Shown here: positions 25,401-36,947 of the stretch, piece after piece
Layout of the letters: the number at the start of each line of letters is the position of its first letter
How positions within the stretch are numbered: position 1 is the first letter of the stretch
Assembly: GCF_002994745.2 (NCBI RefSeq)
Contig: NC_037092.1
Span: 80,843,324-80,907,323 of the forward strand
DNA from: Rosa chinensis
Lineage: Eukaryota; Streptophyta; Magnoliopsida; Rosales; Rosaceae
Length of the DNA stretch: 64,000 bases
Direction: 5' to 3'
The notes under the pieces: model-generated
The model's input: the letters and a program-made list of their open reading frames with translations, nothing else
Told to the model about the DNA's origin: nothing
The model's database searches: none
Position numbers and translations under genes: made by a program

Positions 25401-26685
25401 AAGAAGCTACTGATCTTCAGAGGAAGAGAAAACGGAGGTATTTCCCTTGCTTATGAAATACTCTTGTATTAGTCCTAGTAGATGTTACCTATTTTTCCTT
25501 TGATATATACTTCCATCCATGATTGCAGAAATTTGAGTTCAAGCGAACCCATAGCTTCCATTCATGGTGCTGTACTTGCTTTAGTTGCTTCCGTTCTGTC
25601 AGCGCCTTATGATATGCCCAGGTATGTCATGTTCAATTCATGCAACTTCAGTTTTTGGCTGCTTTAAATCTGACATTATTAGGAACACTGCTGTTCTCTT
25701 TTTACTTTCAATGTTTTAGGTTATGTTCCATACCAGGGATATTTCGGAAAAAAGGCATATTAACGCCTTTGTCTTATCAATGTCAAGTTTAATATTGCAG
25801 TTTGAGAAAATAAATATAAGCAGACTTTTTTGTCCCCACAAAAAGTAGTCTCATTGCTTGTTAAAGCTTTAAATTGTCAGTATGTCTGTGTCGGTCAATC
25901 TGCTTTACCTGCTATTTGCTTTTAATAAAAAGCAGGTCTAGAGTAAAAGGCAGTATTGTTCAGGGGTCTGATCACACATTGCACCATGTACCTTATTCAA
26001 TAGAAATGATTCCAAAACCAAAAAAAAAAAAAAAAAAAACTAGAAAAGACTCAAAGTCTCAGTAATTTATCTTGGTGGCTCAATGCCTCTAATTATTATC
26101 TTTCTGTGTGTGGAGAGACCTATCATAATCGCAATAAGGTTTCTTTGAGCTTGGCACTAAAACTAAGAATTCCCATGAGTACGAACATTGCATCAAAGAC
26201 TTTCCTCTATAGTCTAGTAGTTGTCCTATGGTTTAGCTCCCTCTATATATTAAATTTTAAGTTTCATGAGTATAAGCTTCCACTATGGTCTCTTCTAGAG
26301 ATGTGGCATTGTTCCAACCCTAATTTAGCATCCTTTTTCGTTCTCATACATTGTTTGTTGTATTAAATCTTCATCTCACGAGAAAATTCCACTGCTTTAT
26401 CAGTTGGTTGCCAGATCATGTCACTTTACTTGCTCGTTTTGCTGGAGAACCAGCACCAGTGAAATCTACGGTTACAAAAGCAGTTGCAGAATTTCGACGG
26501 ACCCATGCTGATACATGGAACATTCAGAAAGACTCATTTACCGAAGAGCAACTCGAGGTTTATGTTTCCCAATCTAACCTGTATTCACGAATTTTTTTCA
26601 TTGCCTCAATTTTTCTAACCCCCTTTGTGACTGTTATATGCAGGTTCTGGCTGATACTTCTTCTTCATCTTCATATTTTGCCTGA
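13465..26685 (+). CDS. PA200: Proteasome activator subunit 4 (PA200/Blm10), 35 exons
   Basis: PA200 is a HEAT-repeat solenoid that caps the 20S proteasome in nucleus and cytosol and opens its gate without ATP. Assembling GT-AG exons gives 1814 aa, the family's usual plant length, starting MHLYNAWLPPPVAEE and ending SSSSSYFA; the aromatic C-terminus fits the gate-opening tail. Exons: 13465-13625, 13824-13926, 14027-14139, 14562-14684, 15053-15154, 15239-15404, 15658-15774, 15907-15974, 16087-16188, 16279-16495, 17155-17397, 17482-17600, 17916-18033, 18130-18348, 18434-18589, 18731-18807, 18890-19098, 19380-19596, 19691-19770, 19854-19971, 20090-20257, 20949-21117, 21195-21238, 21344-21386, 21474-21619, 21823-21917, 22024-22922, 23540-23821, 23911-24006, 24479-24657, 24947-25028, 25313-25437, 25529-25621, 26404-26557, 26644-26685. 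All phases agree and no internal stop was found. The 899-bp exon 27 carries the longest conserved block. Individual splice edges could be off by a few bases. Confidence 0.95.
15831..15863. repeat. (GT)n(AT)n microsatellite in PA200 intron 7
   Basis: A GT run followed by an AT run within the intron between exons 7 and 8. Confidence 0.8.
17656..17811. mobile_element. Possible small MITE in PA200 intron 12
   Basis: About 156 bp whose ends are imperfect inverted repeats: 'attcagtgcaccgacg' at the left and the reverse complement of 'attctacacaccgacg' at the right. The interior is AT-rich and non-coding. I could not define a target-site duplication, so the class is uncertain. Confidence 0.45.
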
Positions 26686-26878
26686 TTCACATTGTAATTC
26701 ATAGTAAAGAGAATAGATATAGTTGTACCACAGGTAATTGAGAAACAGCAATATATTGATCTTTTTTCTAAAATTTCTTGTGCCATAATTGATTTGTGAT
26801 AGCTTTATTTACATCATTATCATTGTTCATCACTGCCAAATTTATTCTTTCCAATCTATCACAATTATATAATTTGTA

Positions 26879-28022
26879 TTAGACTATTGGATTCATTAGA
26901 TCGTCAGATGGTAAATCCCACAAGATGCTATCTGAGTTGAATATGTTGGATCCATTTCTCAACTCTTTTCCACCCTCAGACTCCTCTCCAATTTCTTCAT
27001 CAAGTTTGTCATGCAAATGACCTTGCTGGTCTGCCCCTGTGCATGTGCTTCCCGTACACATGCTCTGGCTCCATGGTGAACCACCCCCTTCATTTCCGAA
27101 TGTTGACAGCCCATACTGAAATCCAGATATAGAATGCAAGGGAAAAGCACTGCAGTTACCTGTAAGGTTTGCAGATGTTGCTCCGGTAGGATCCCAAGAT
27201 TTTTGTGAATGTAACATGTCTGGTTCTTGCATAGCCCTTGATAGACCAATCTTGATCTTCTCAATCGTATCATCTTTTTCTTCCTTATTGTTGATATAAG
27301 TGGCTGTGCGGTTCCCGGGTGTTGTGTTAGAATGTTGGAACTGGAAATCGATCGGCTTCTTTGTGAGGAGGTGGAGCATTTCATCCTTGAAACAACCGAG
27401 TGCTGCTTCTGCAAGGTTAGCCACGTTGGGTGGTGCCAGTGTGGTTGCAATCTCGGCCATGAGGTGGGAAAAGGGTTTGTGGGTGACTGGATCTATCCCC
27501 ATACCCGACAGCTTCTTCTTGAGCTTTGTATTCCAGTGGTTTTTCACATCATTGTCAGTGCGACCAGGAAGTTGTGCAGCAATTAAGGACCATCTGGTGA
27601 CGTTCAGATTAGTGATTAGTAATCATAAGATATGTGCAGTTGCTTTGTTTGTTATGTCACGAGTTAATTACCGGTTGCCAACAACAGAGTGGAGCTTGAC
27701 AATGGTTTGCTCTTCCACCTCTGAGAACTGCCCGTGCTTGAGGTCAGGTCGAAGGTAGTTGGTCCAACGTAGCCTACAACTCTTCCCACATCTTTGTAAA
27801 CCTTGTCAATCATCAAACAAAAAAAGCTTTAGTCTTTATGGAAGAGAAATAGAGACGGTGAATGATGGGACGGAGAGAGAGGTTCTTACCGGCATTCTTT
27901 GGGATGAGACGCCAATTGCGAGTACCGTGCTGGGCAATGTAGGAAGAGAGCTTGTTATCTTCTTCAGGAGTCCACTGTCCCCTTTTCACATTGTCCTTCT
28001 CACAGCATGGAATCCGACCCAT
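26879..28022 (-). CDS. MYB80: R2R3-MYB transcription factor, MYB80-like
   Basis: MYB80 proteins (formerly AtMYB103) are nuclear regulators of tapetum and pollen development. Three exons on the minus strand, 28022-27890, 27801-27672 and 27593-26879, join in phase to 325 codons plus stop. The protein starts [23 protein letters not shown]2 and R3 MYB repeats occupy about residues 10-115; R3 ends [20 protein letters not shown]. The subgroup block [19 protein letters not shown] follows, then [19 protein letters not shown], and the C-terminus is [15 protein letters not shown]; these blocks distinguish MYB80 from other R2R3-MYBs as I know the family. The two introns lie at the positions common to R2R3-MYB genes. 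It converges on PA200 with 193 bp between the stop codons. Orthology is inferred from the conserved blocks, not from a tree. Confidence 0.92.
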
Positions 28023-28281
28023 CTTCCAGTACTAGTACTTAAAAAATGGTAATAATTTTCGGAACTGAGAGTAGTGAAAGTAACTAAGAATAAGTGAATA
28101 GTTGTACTACGTAGTAGAACCCGATGATCACTAGCTTGCTAATAGGCTGAGAAAGCTGCTTTTTTCTTTGATTTGGGTACTAATCAGGGGGTTGTATAAA
28201 AATAAAGAGATGAAAACAGTTTTCTTGGGTTGTTTTTTGTATTGTTAAGTGTGGGATTGCAGGTTACCTATACTTGTATTG

Positions 28282-28289
28282 TTTATATA
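28282..28289 (-). promoter_or_regulatory. Candidate TATA box of MYB80
   Basis: On the minus strand this reads TATATAAA, about 260 nt upstream of the MYB80 start codon. It is a candidate by sequence and position only. Confidence 0.4.
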
Positions 28290-29633
28290 AGGAATTGAAG
28301 GAATGAGTTGCAAGTGCATGGGGTGCGAGCTAGGGCGAAGAAGCATTAAAGGTGCATGATTCCATTAAAGAATTCAACGCCATTGAGCGTGTGAGACCTT
28401 GGCCGGTAGCTCACCCACAAGACACCTGGTCAACTCACCTCTCTCTCTCTCTAGATCTCTCTGAGACACACTCTCTCTCCCGTTGACTGCTTTGATCGTT
28501 TGGGTGGATTTCTGCTTTCTCACACCAACGTACACAGATCGACGAGGAAGGAAGGTCTTGCTTCTGAAGCTAAAGGTTGTTGATTGCACGTACGGGTCAC
28601 AGACATGCTGGCATGCATTTCTTCCTAGATAGCTTGGGGGGGGGGGGGGGGGGGGGGGGGCATGTTATAGTGAGTGCATGCTATGTAGTTGTCTGTTTGG
28701 GAGGTCCTATATATGTTAATGATGTGTTCCTTTGTTCCGTTTTGATTGTGAATCAGAGTGGATGCCTGATGCTTCAGCTTGTTAAACAAAGCTGATCAGG
28801 TTCAATGAAACGTCAGCCACGACGTAGAATGACTTGTATTCTGCTTTTGCTTGAGTTGTTATTAGGGAAATGGCCTTCTTAATAATTGTTCAAAAGGTTT
28901 ATTATATGACGATCGAGCAATGCTTAACATAGAAGAGGCAAGACATGGCCTCGAACACCTCAATTATGGCCTCCAATATCCCATTTGTATTTTGTAATCA
29001 AGTTTAACAACAGTAGTCCTAACGTAAGATCCCGTGGGATCCGATCATGTACTTGATTTTTAAGGCATTGGACATACTGAGAAACTTTTTCGAAAGGACG
29101 ATTGTGGTTGAACCCGATATTACACTTCTCCTCGTTATCAAAAAATTTCTGAAATACATATTTGACACAAAAGCTATTTGAAATGAGTTTGAAGTCATAG
29201 CACAAGACTCTCTAGCTCTTATGTAAGAGGAAAGTATGGGAAAGACATCAGGTCTTTGGGTACTATCTTATCTTTTGTGGAATGAGTGATAAAAACTAGG
29301 ATTACTTACAAAAGACCACCCAAACTATAGTGTCATTTTCATTTTCACTTGGGTGTATCAAATTTTTTGCGTTGTTTGATCCCGTTAATAATTTCGTACC
29401 TCTACCTTTAACGGTGTTAAATAACCTAGTTAAGTTCAAGTACTATCTTCCGTGGAATGAGTGATAAAAAGTAGAGAGATTTTAGGGATGAAAATCTCAA
29501 GTCTACTACTACATTGCATAATTGCATACTTGCTCAACGCAATTTCGATTCATTAGAATAATTTACAATAAAAATAAATATACTAATAAATGACTACAAA
29601 GATTTTGATTTGTGAAGAAATTACATGAATCCC
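28290..29633. other. Intergenic region upstream of MYB80 and downstream of AAP copy 1
   Basis: This holds the rest of the MYB80 upstream region (a CT-rich stretch at 28438-28453), a 25-nt G run at 28636-28660, and AT-rich sequence without a recognisable gene up to the AAP stop codon. Confidence 0.5.
28636..28660 (+). repeat. 25-nt poly-G run
   Basis: An uninterrupted run of G, very rare in plant DNA. It may be a genuine mononucleotide repeat or an assembly or sequencing artefact; its length is likely unreliable. Confidence 0.85.
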
Positions 29634-32600
29634 CTAGCTAAGTTTGGCACTTATAAGTCCTTCAACTGATCCAATGACACCCATAACTGTCACAAGAAAG
29701 CAAACAAAACTGAATGCCTGTAATACTATCCATTTCTTGGTCCATGTCCCAATTTTCTTTTGTACAAAGTACATCTCTACAGGAAAAAATATAGCCAAGG
29801 GCCAAAAGTTCAAGGCGCCTAACACTCCCAAAACTTGGTTGAAATAAGGAAAGAGGATTGCAATTACTGTAGTTGAAATGACATAAACAGTCCGGAAACA
29901 TAGCCTGAAGGGATTCACTTGAAATCTCGCAAACATTGGGATTTTGAAGCTGTAAAAGTTGTTCACAAATGCACTGTTTGGATACTTCTTGCTAAACCAT
30001 CTCTCAGCAACTCCAAATACTGGCTGACTATAGACCTGGAAGGTTAAACATGTCAAGAGAAGAACATAACTACAAGAACTCCAAATGATGATTCAACTTG
30101 AAAATTTCAATATCATAAAGTTGGTAGTAGTAGTAGTACCTGATATCCTCCCACCAAATGAAGAAATATGCAAGCATTAGCAAAATCAATGAGCCAGTAA
30201 GGCTCGTAAAACCCAAATCCGGTCAAGAGATTCCCCGGAGTGTCATCCCCAAAGGCTGCATATCCAAAGCAACCGCAGCAGAGGTAGAAAAAAGTTGTGA
30301 CAATGATGGCAATCACAGAGGCCCTCTTCATCGTGTAGTTTTCTGCTGGAGGGGACTTTAACGTATCCTAGATGGTTCAACAGATGTCACAGTTCAATAT
30401 CAGCTTCTAAGTTAACCTTGTTTTTTCATATGGTGTTAATCAGAATTTTGTTTGTGAAAAAGGTTAGAAAGAAAACCTGAATCTCAAAAAGAATAATAGA
30501 GTATGGATAGGCAAAAGCAATGTCCCCAATTGCTTGGAAGATTAACCATAATTTAGCAGCAAAACTAGAGGTTGCAACTCCTGACAAGCTCCCTTTAACA
30601 CTCCCATTTTCTGCAATAGTAATCACACCTTTAAAAAAGAGCATCCAAATTCCTGATTTCTATTCATAATTTTAGCAATCTGATAGAGCATCACTGCTTT
30701 CTAATATGAAGTCTTATTGAGTTTTTCTAATGGAAGAATTACCTATTACTTTGGCAAAGCCGAGGCCAAGTCCAATAAAAGAGTAGGCAAAGGACATGAT
30801 TGCTGCAATAACCGAAAGCCATTTCATGTTGTGGAAATCTGGTATTTGTGACACAACAATCTGTACGGCTCCAAATATCAGCATATACAGAGTATCCCCA
30901 TATGTACATGAAGCCTGATGCCCTTCCTTGTGATAACAGTTTGACTTCAGAATCGCTCTAAATTAACAGAACACAAACATAAAAATTTTCAGAATCGATA
31001 AATAAAACTACAAAATGAGAGAGCTTAAAAGACAAGAAAACAATAGGCCTCAGATTCTCATTACAGTGAGAAAAACATCATGAGCAACAAGTACCTCATA
31101 CTAATTGCAGTAGTAAGCACATAAGCAATACCAATTCCATACATGCTGAAATATAGAAGGAAACCACAAAACCAGGACTGTTTTCTACCTGAACTATCAC
31201 TTAAACCAAATCAGAAGACAAATCCTAAAGAAGACCAAGCTGAAAAAAAAAGGTGGGCGTTTGGTTGTTTTTACTATTGAGATTCACTCTGACAGCCTCC
31301 ATGTAAGAGTGGTTTCGAGTTCCTGTTACAGGGTCAGTAGACCTGTAACAATCTGAAAGGAGGGAAGAAGAATTGTAGGTGATAATTCCTATACAAAGCA
31401 ATGAAATCGGGCCTCCAATCTATCCAAGATGTGCAATACTCCATGCCAAAGATAGAACGCCAGATCCAAGAACAGCAGTAGTGATATGAGCCACACAACT
31501 CCATAAGGTTCCTGATTGATCATGAACAGCTTCCCACTAGAACCCCATAAATTCAAGACCAGAGTTACTAATTTAGACTGAGAAAACATTTGTCATTGTT
31601 TACCAGTTCTTATTAGTGCATTTTCATGGTCACCACATGAAGCACTATCGGCTACTTCAAGAGGGTTTTGATCTTCCATGTTTATTCAACTAATAGTAGC
31701 TTATGAAGCTTCAGACATGCAAAGGAAATACTATAATGAAGAAGACTATAATACCAATCATGCATTGATGCAGCTAAGCACAATACCTTGCTTGGTACTT
31801 GTTTTCATTCGCCATTTTCATTTATATATCACTTGGCCTTGTATCCTTCTAAAGAGATCCCTATAAGGCTGTTTGATAACCCTTGTTCTATTCCATTTGT
31901 CTAGTGTCGTCGAAAAAGGCATGAACAAAAATCTACTTAAACTAAACTTTGACAGGTCCTTTTGAAACTAACAAGTGATAAGAGTGAAATTAAGGAAAAA
32001 AGAAGCCTGTACTCAACAAAATTACAAGGCCATGGAATAAAACTTCAAGGCTGCAATCGGTTTCGAGACATTAATTAAAATATTACAGCTATGTATGCCT
32101 TTTGGATGCTTAACCTGTGAGAGGGTTGATGTATACACTCTTATTTGGATCTTTCCAATAATAGAAGATCGAATGGCTGTCATGGTCACCTTTCTATTCA
32201 TTTTTCCTAAAGAGTTGGATGCACCTGCTACTGTGACTCGTGCAAAGTTGTAATAATGTGGGTAAGTTTTTTCCTTTACATAATATGGTTATGTTGAAAC
32301 AGAATTCCTTTTAGATATTCATTTACCTTGGTATGACAAAGTACAAGTTGATGAACCAAAATAGTCCTAGCTTTGTACCATCTCAAAAACCCAGTTGCCA
32401 AAAGCATACATTCTTTGTTCCGATTGATCCTACTATATTTATCCTCAGTGAATCATTGTGACTCTGTTTTTGTGCTATCAGCAGAAAGCTACTTTACAAT
32501 AGTAGCAGCAGTTTGGCGGTTGAAACTAGATATGAGGACACAGAATCTAAGAAGACAGTTGAAAATTTAAGTACGTATTTGAAGTCCCAATACTCACCAA

Positions 32601-34609
32601 TCAGTATAAATTTGATAGTATCAAATAATGTGCCAACACAAGAAAATAATACCAAAAAAATGTAGAGGTGAAGTGTTGGACAAATTATCTAAAAGAAGTT
32701 GTGACAATTGACAAGGCAACTGGTTAAGTGAAACAAGCAAGTTAGAGTTGGAGCAACTGGTTTACATTTTCTGGCTTTATCAGTTTGTACAATGTGCAAT
32801 GTGGGAAGTGTGTAAAAAGAAATGACTCAGATAAATCCATAGCTTGTTCTAAATTGGTACAGAAGAGAAAAAATAACTGGTTTTGGGCCAGTTTGGTATT
32901 CAACCATCTGACCCAAAATTTCCCTTTGTTTCAGGTTGTTAACTCATTTCTTTCAAAACCGAACTTGCACCAATTTTTGTTTCTGAACTTGTACCAAGTT
33001 GAACTACTATTTTGACACAGTGATGAGTAAAACTAATCCAAATTTTGGTCTGGTTGGAATAGTGTGGATAATCAGTTTAGAAATGTCAACATTCTTCCAT
33101 ATTGGTGCTTGTGATGAGGAGGCATTCAGAAATTCTACCGAGTCACTTGAGCTAAAACAAATGAACTATCGAAAGCATATCAGAAGACAACTTCAAGAGA
33201 CTAAACTAGTAGATTGAAGAAAAGTCCTTAACATAAATGTAAAAAAAAAAAAAGTGCCAAGACACTCAAGTAGACAAGCCATTTATCTGAAAAACAGAGA
33301 GAGGGTTGATAAGGATTTCATACTTGACACTGCCAGCAGCTGTAATGGTATAGGCAATTCCACTGCCATACAAGCTCTCATGTACAAATACGGCAGTCAC
33401 TGTTTGCAGCTTGTCTCCTAAAATTCCATCATACACAAGTCAAAGTTATGGGAGTTTAAGGAAATGTTCAGTTACTTATAAAGATCGTATCATTAGGGGT
33501 TAGAAATGCCAACCTAAGTACAGCTTCACAGCTTCCAAATAGGACCTGTTTCGGGTCGGGGCATATGGATCCGGGTATCTGTAGCAGTCAGAGAGAATGT
33601 TGTTGGAGACGATAGTGACCGAAGCAAAGACTATCATGAGCAATGGACCTGCAATCCACCCTAGTTGAGCCACACTCCAGGCCAGGGATAACACCCCTGC
33701 CCCTATTACTCCTGTTATTATATGTGCTATTGCCGTCCACATGGTCCCTACATACACAAGATGTCACATAAAAAATTAGCCCCTAGGTCTGTGAATAGAT
33801 TCTGCAGATTCTAATGTTCTATTAAAAAAAAAAATAAAATTAAAAAAAAAAAACTAGTAGCTTTGCTTTAAGCCAACTAAAACTTTGATCAATCAAGAAG
33901 AGTTTGAGTACTACTTGAGGGGTTTCGAATGGTTATGTTGAAAACATTCGAAAAAAGTTGGTCAATTGTTTAAAGGGTCCAAATTTGAGTTGTTTTCTGT
34001 CCAATTCTTCCTATTGCAATCCAAATTTAAGGGTAAGGCCTTTAGAAATGAAAGGATATCAAGCTGTTAGTAAATTGTTCAAACTTTGATAACATTACTG
34101 ACGGGAAATTGATCGGAAGCACCTTAACCAAGTCCAGATTTGCTGTGAAATGAAATATAGTAAGCATACATTTGTTTTTTTTGTCTGAAAACATAATTGT
34201 GGAAATGCATAGGGAACCAAGAAGAAAACAATCACAAAAAAGGACTTGCTCAACTGTCATTCAGTTTCACAATTAACCAAAAACATGAACTCGTATAAGC
34301 CACAAACAAGAACCTTATATGCAGACGAAAAAAAAACTTGTCCAGAGAGGCAGAAATTTAAACATTTTCTTTGCAAAGCAATCTTAACTCTATATTCATA
34401 ATTCATCAATGAACTTGTAATACAAATAAATGAGAGAAGGAGGACTATTATCTCTACTGGAATGCCAAAAAAATGAGACCAAGAACTGAAAAATAATGGG
34501 CTGATATAAAATTACCAGTTCTTTTGATAGATTCACTGGGTTCCATTGTTGAAGGAAAGCCAAGGAGCAATGGTGACTGCTGATCATGTTCTGCTTCTTC
34601 CCCACCCAT
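29634..34609 (-). CDS. AAP7: AAP7-like amino acid permease, copy 1 (distal head + shared tail)
   Basis: AAPs are plasma-membrane proton/amino-acid symporters (AAAP family, about 10-11 membrane helices). Seven minus-strand exons join in phase to 466 aa, near the usual 470-490: 34609-34516, 33747-33514, 33417-33324, 30957-30743, 30610-30477, 30367-30140, 30035-29634. The protein runs MGGEEAEHDQQSPLLLG, then TGVIGAGVLSLAWSVAQLGW (helix 1 core), LSDCYRYPDP, AILKSNCYHKEGH, GDIAFAYPYSIILFEIQ and GYAAFGDDTPGNLLTGFGFYEPYW, and ends GLISAKLS. The block order and the SNCYHKEGH and FGDDTPGNLLTGFGFYEP motifs resemble AAP7 most. Intron 3 (33323-30958, 2366 bp) contains a second set of exons 1'-3' (see 31095-31679). 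That the distal head splices to the shared tail is inferred from matching phase-2 junctions and the absence of any other tail. Confidence 0.82.
31095..31679 (-). pseudogene. Second AAP head (exons 1'-3') inside AAP copy 1, nonsense codon
   Basis: Exon 1' (31679-31604) starts MEDQNPLEVADSASCG and ends IRTG with a phase-1 donor. Exon 2' (31511-31275) encodes TLWSCVAHITTAVLGSGVLS and LSDCYRSTDPVTG. Exon 3' (31188-31095) encodes a second copy of the next helices and ends ISMR in phase 2. The three exons have proper splice sites and would join exon 4 in frame, so this is the normal 5' half of an AAP gene, diverged from the distal head. A TAG at 31420-31422 replaces the Trp of the conserved 'LGWI(A/G)GP' motif, so any transcript from this head is truncated and a likely target of nonsense-mediated decay. 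The same TAG is in copy 2. Confidence 0.85.
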
Positions 34610-35629
34610 CTTTCTATCCCTCAAAAGATATTTGAGAGATCCTACGTACTCGTCAGAGATTTGGAAGGATTTATAAACCTGCTCCACCAAATCCCATGTC
34701 AAAGAAAGTTAGGCACAATTATCCTGCAACTTAACTAGTTAGCAGATCAAGCAAACCACAAATATGGAATGAAAGCAACAGCTAGTTCTGTTACTTCTGT
34801 GATTTTTTCAAAATACTTGAAGTTCCATACTTGCAATAACCAATAAGGAAGAACTATCTGCCCTCTCATTACACACGTAGTTGACGTCTGCATTACTTCT
34901 CTGGTTTGCAAATAGTTGACTGGTTGGTGCTGGCCACCAAACAATCATTTCACCAACACACGATGACTGATCACATGAAAAAACAAAAACAAAATGAAAG
35001 AAACCAATTCATGTACTCAATATACCTACATATGGAAATTCTACTCGAACGTTCCGATGATGAGTTTCTACTCGATGGTTTAGAGTTCTTCAACTTTAGA
35101 TGAAATAATGCACCCCTAACACAATATATAGTCACTTAGTGATCTCCTGATCACCTGATGAATCTTGAAGGATCAATCAGTTGCTATATTCTGGGAATCT
35201 GGGATCGTTCTCTTTCGAAGTCCCTACCAAATGTATTATTTCTATGCATTACTGGAGTACCGTGGCTATATGTAAGTGGTCGTCGTACTGGTACTAGCAA
35301 AAGAAAAAAAAGAGATACTAAAAGTAGGATTTAGGTAAGCTAACAAATGATTCGTCAACCAGCCCATCAACGTAGAATATAACGTCATAAAATAAGAGCT
35401 TGTAATCATTGCAATAGTGAAAGAAAGCCGAGGGTGTAAAACAGAGTCGGAAAAATCACCGTGGATAAACTACTCGGCCAAGCAACAGCCAACCGCGGGA
35501 AGATCCAACATCTCGAAAAGTTTTTGTCTCCTATAAATTTCTCTAGTAGTAAGGTATTCTTTTGCGTTGAGACTCTTGTAGTAAGGCATTCTTTAGAGGC
35601 AGAAACAGATCATCCATATTTTTTTCATC
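34610..35629. other. Upstream region of AAP copy 1
   Basis: Promoter and 5' leader region, paralogous to about 44096-45090 upstream of copy 2. Conserved stretches include 'gccacaaatatgga' and 'cagccaaccgcgggaa'. The TATA-like stretch near 44759-44768 in copy 2 is weaker here. No other gene is seen. Confidence 0.5.
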
Positions 35630-35632
35630 TTA

Positions 35633-36165
35633 GGCCCCGTTTGGTTGACATGAATGTCAAGATAGGAAAATGATTTATTTTCCTTCTCATACCGATATAG
35701 AATGAAATAGGTTTTGGTATTTCCATAAGGGTGTTTGGAACATTACTGGAAATTAAATTCTGGAATTAATTTTCCATTCCTATCGTAGAGTTTGGTGTCA
35801 TAAGAATGAAATATAAAATTATAATTTTCAATAATAACCTTTTACTATTTAAAGTATAAATATGACATCAATTTATAAGAAATATTAGTGGAGGAATATA
35901 AATTTTTTAGAGGGATAATTTATATAATTTTACCTTTGAAAGTGGGAAATGGAAATAGAATATCACCCCTGACTAGGTAATTCTATTCAGACTTTATGAG
36001 GGAGTCTAGGTAATTCTATTCAGACTTTATGAGGGAGTCAATTTCCAGTCCATCTCATTTTTTATTTCCTTTCCAATCTCTTATTACAATCAAATGACAT
36101 TTTTAAATGAAAAATAAAATTAATTCTCATTCCATACCATAATTTTCTGTCATTCAAACAGGGCC
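35633..36165. mobile_element. Tourist-like MITE (PIF/Harbinger)
   Basis: 533 bp with terminal inverted repeats GGCCCCGTTTGGTTGACA and, at the other end, the reverse complement of GGCCCTGTTTGAATGACA, flanked by TTA target-site duplications (35630-35632, 36166-36168). Copy 2 has an uninterrupted 'catcttatatgg' here, an empty site. A stretch of about 33 bp is tandemly duplicated near 35973-36037. There is no transposase. Confidence 0.85.
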
Positions 36166-36291
36166 TTAAGGTCTCACTTCTCACTTTAAGACTTTAAGGT
36201 CTTACTTTTCATCTCACGTAAAAATAATAAAATATTTACTAGAATAAAATAAAATCAAATCGTGTACTAAAAGTAAGGAGATTTAACTCAA

Positions 36292-36902
36292 GGGAAAACA
36301 TCACCAATAGTCACTGAGTTATGACTTATTCGACACTTAACTCATTGTATTTTCAAGAATATCACTTAACTCACTCAGTTTTACATCCGTCTTTCACTTA
36401 ACTCACTGTCGTTAATTCTGTCGTTAAAAGCTATTAAAATTGAGGGTATATTTGTCTAAACATTAAAAAAATGCATTTCTAATTTTTTTTTTTTTAAAAG
36501 ACAATTTTTTTTCCAAATTATTTTTAAGTTTAAAAAATCATTTTTTATTAGAAATCTCAGAAATTTAAAAAATTGAAAAAAGTCTAATAAATGTAAATTG
36601 AGGGTATATTTGTCTAAACACTAAAAAAAAATGCATTTCTAACAATTTTTTTTCAAATTATATTTAAGTTAAAAAAATTATTTTTTATTAGAAATTTCAG
36701 AAATTAAAAAAAATTGAAAATGATTTTTAAGTGTTTTGACAAATATACCTTCAATTTTAACGGCTTCTAACGGTGGAATTAATGGCAGTGAGTTAAGTGA
36801 AAGATGGATGTAAAACTGAGTGAGTTAAGTGATATTGTTGAAAATACAGTGAGTTAAGTGTCGAATAAGTTATAACTCAGTGACCATCGGTGATATTTCC
36901 CC
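36292..36902. mobile_element. Long-TIR MITE, Mutator-like
   Basis: 611 bp starting GGGAAAACATCACC and ending GGTGATATTTCCCC, with inverted terminal repeats of roughly 170 bp built from short 'acttaactcact' segments. It is flanked by a perfect 9-bp duplication, TTAACTCAA (36283-36291, 36903-36911). The 9-bp duplication and long TIRs are Mutator-type. Copy 2 has the empty site at about 45424-45433. It has no coding capacity. Confidence 0.9.
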
Positions 36903-36947
36903 TTAACTCAAATCATGCAAAACATAAAGTGGGAGTCAAAATAAATT

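Noticed and set aside
27300..28052. Plus-strand open frames over the MYB gene
   Set aside because: They lie antisense to MYB80 exons and introns and have no domain of their own.
31678..33217. Plus-strand open frames in AAP intron 3
   Set aside because: Antisense to an intron and to exon 1'; short, no domain, though conserved in copy 2 simply because the locus is duplicated.
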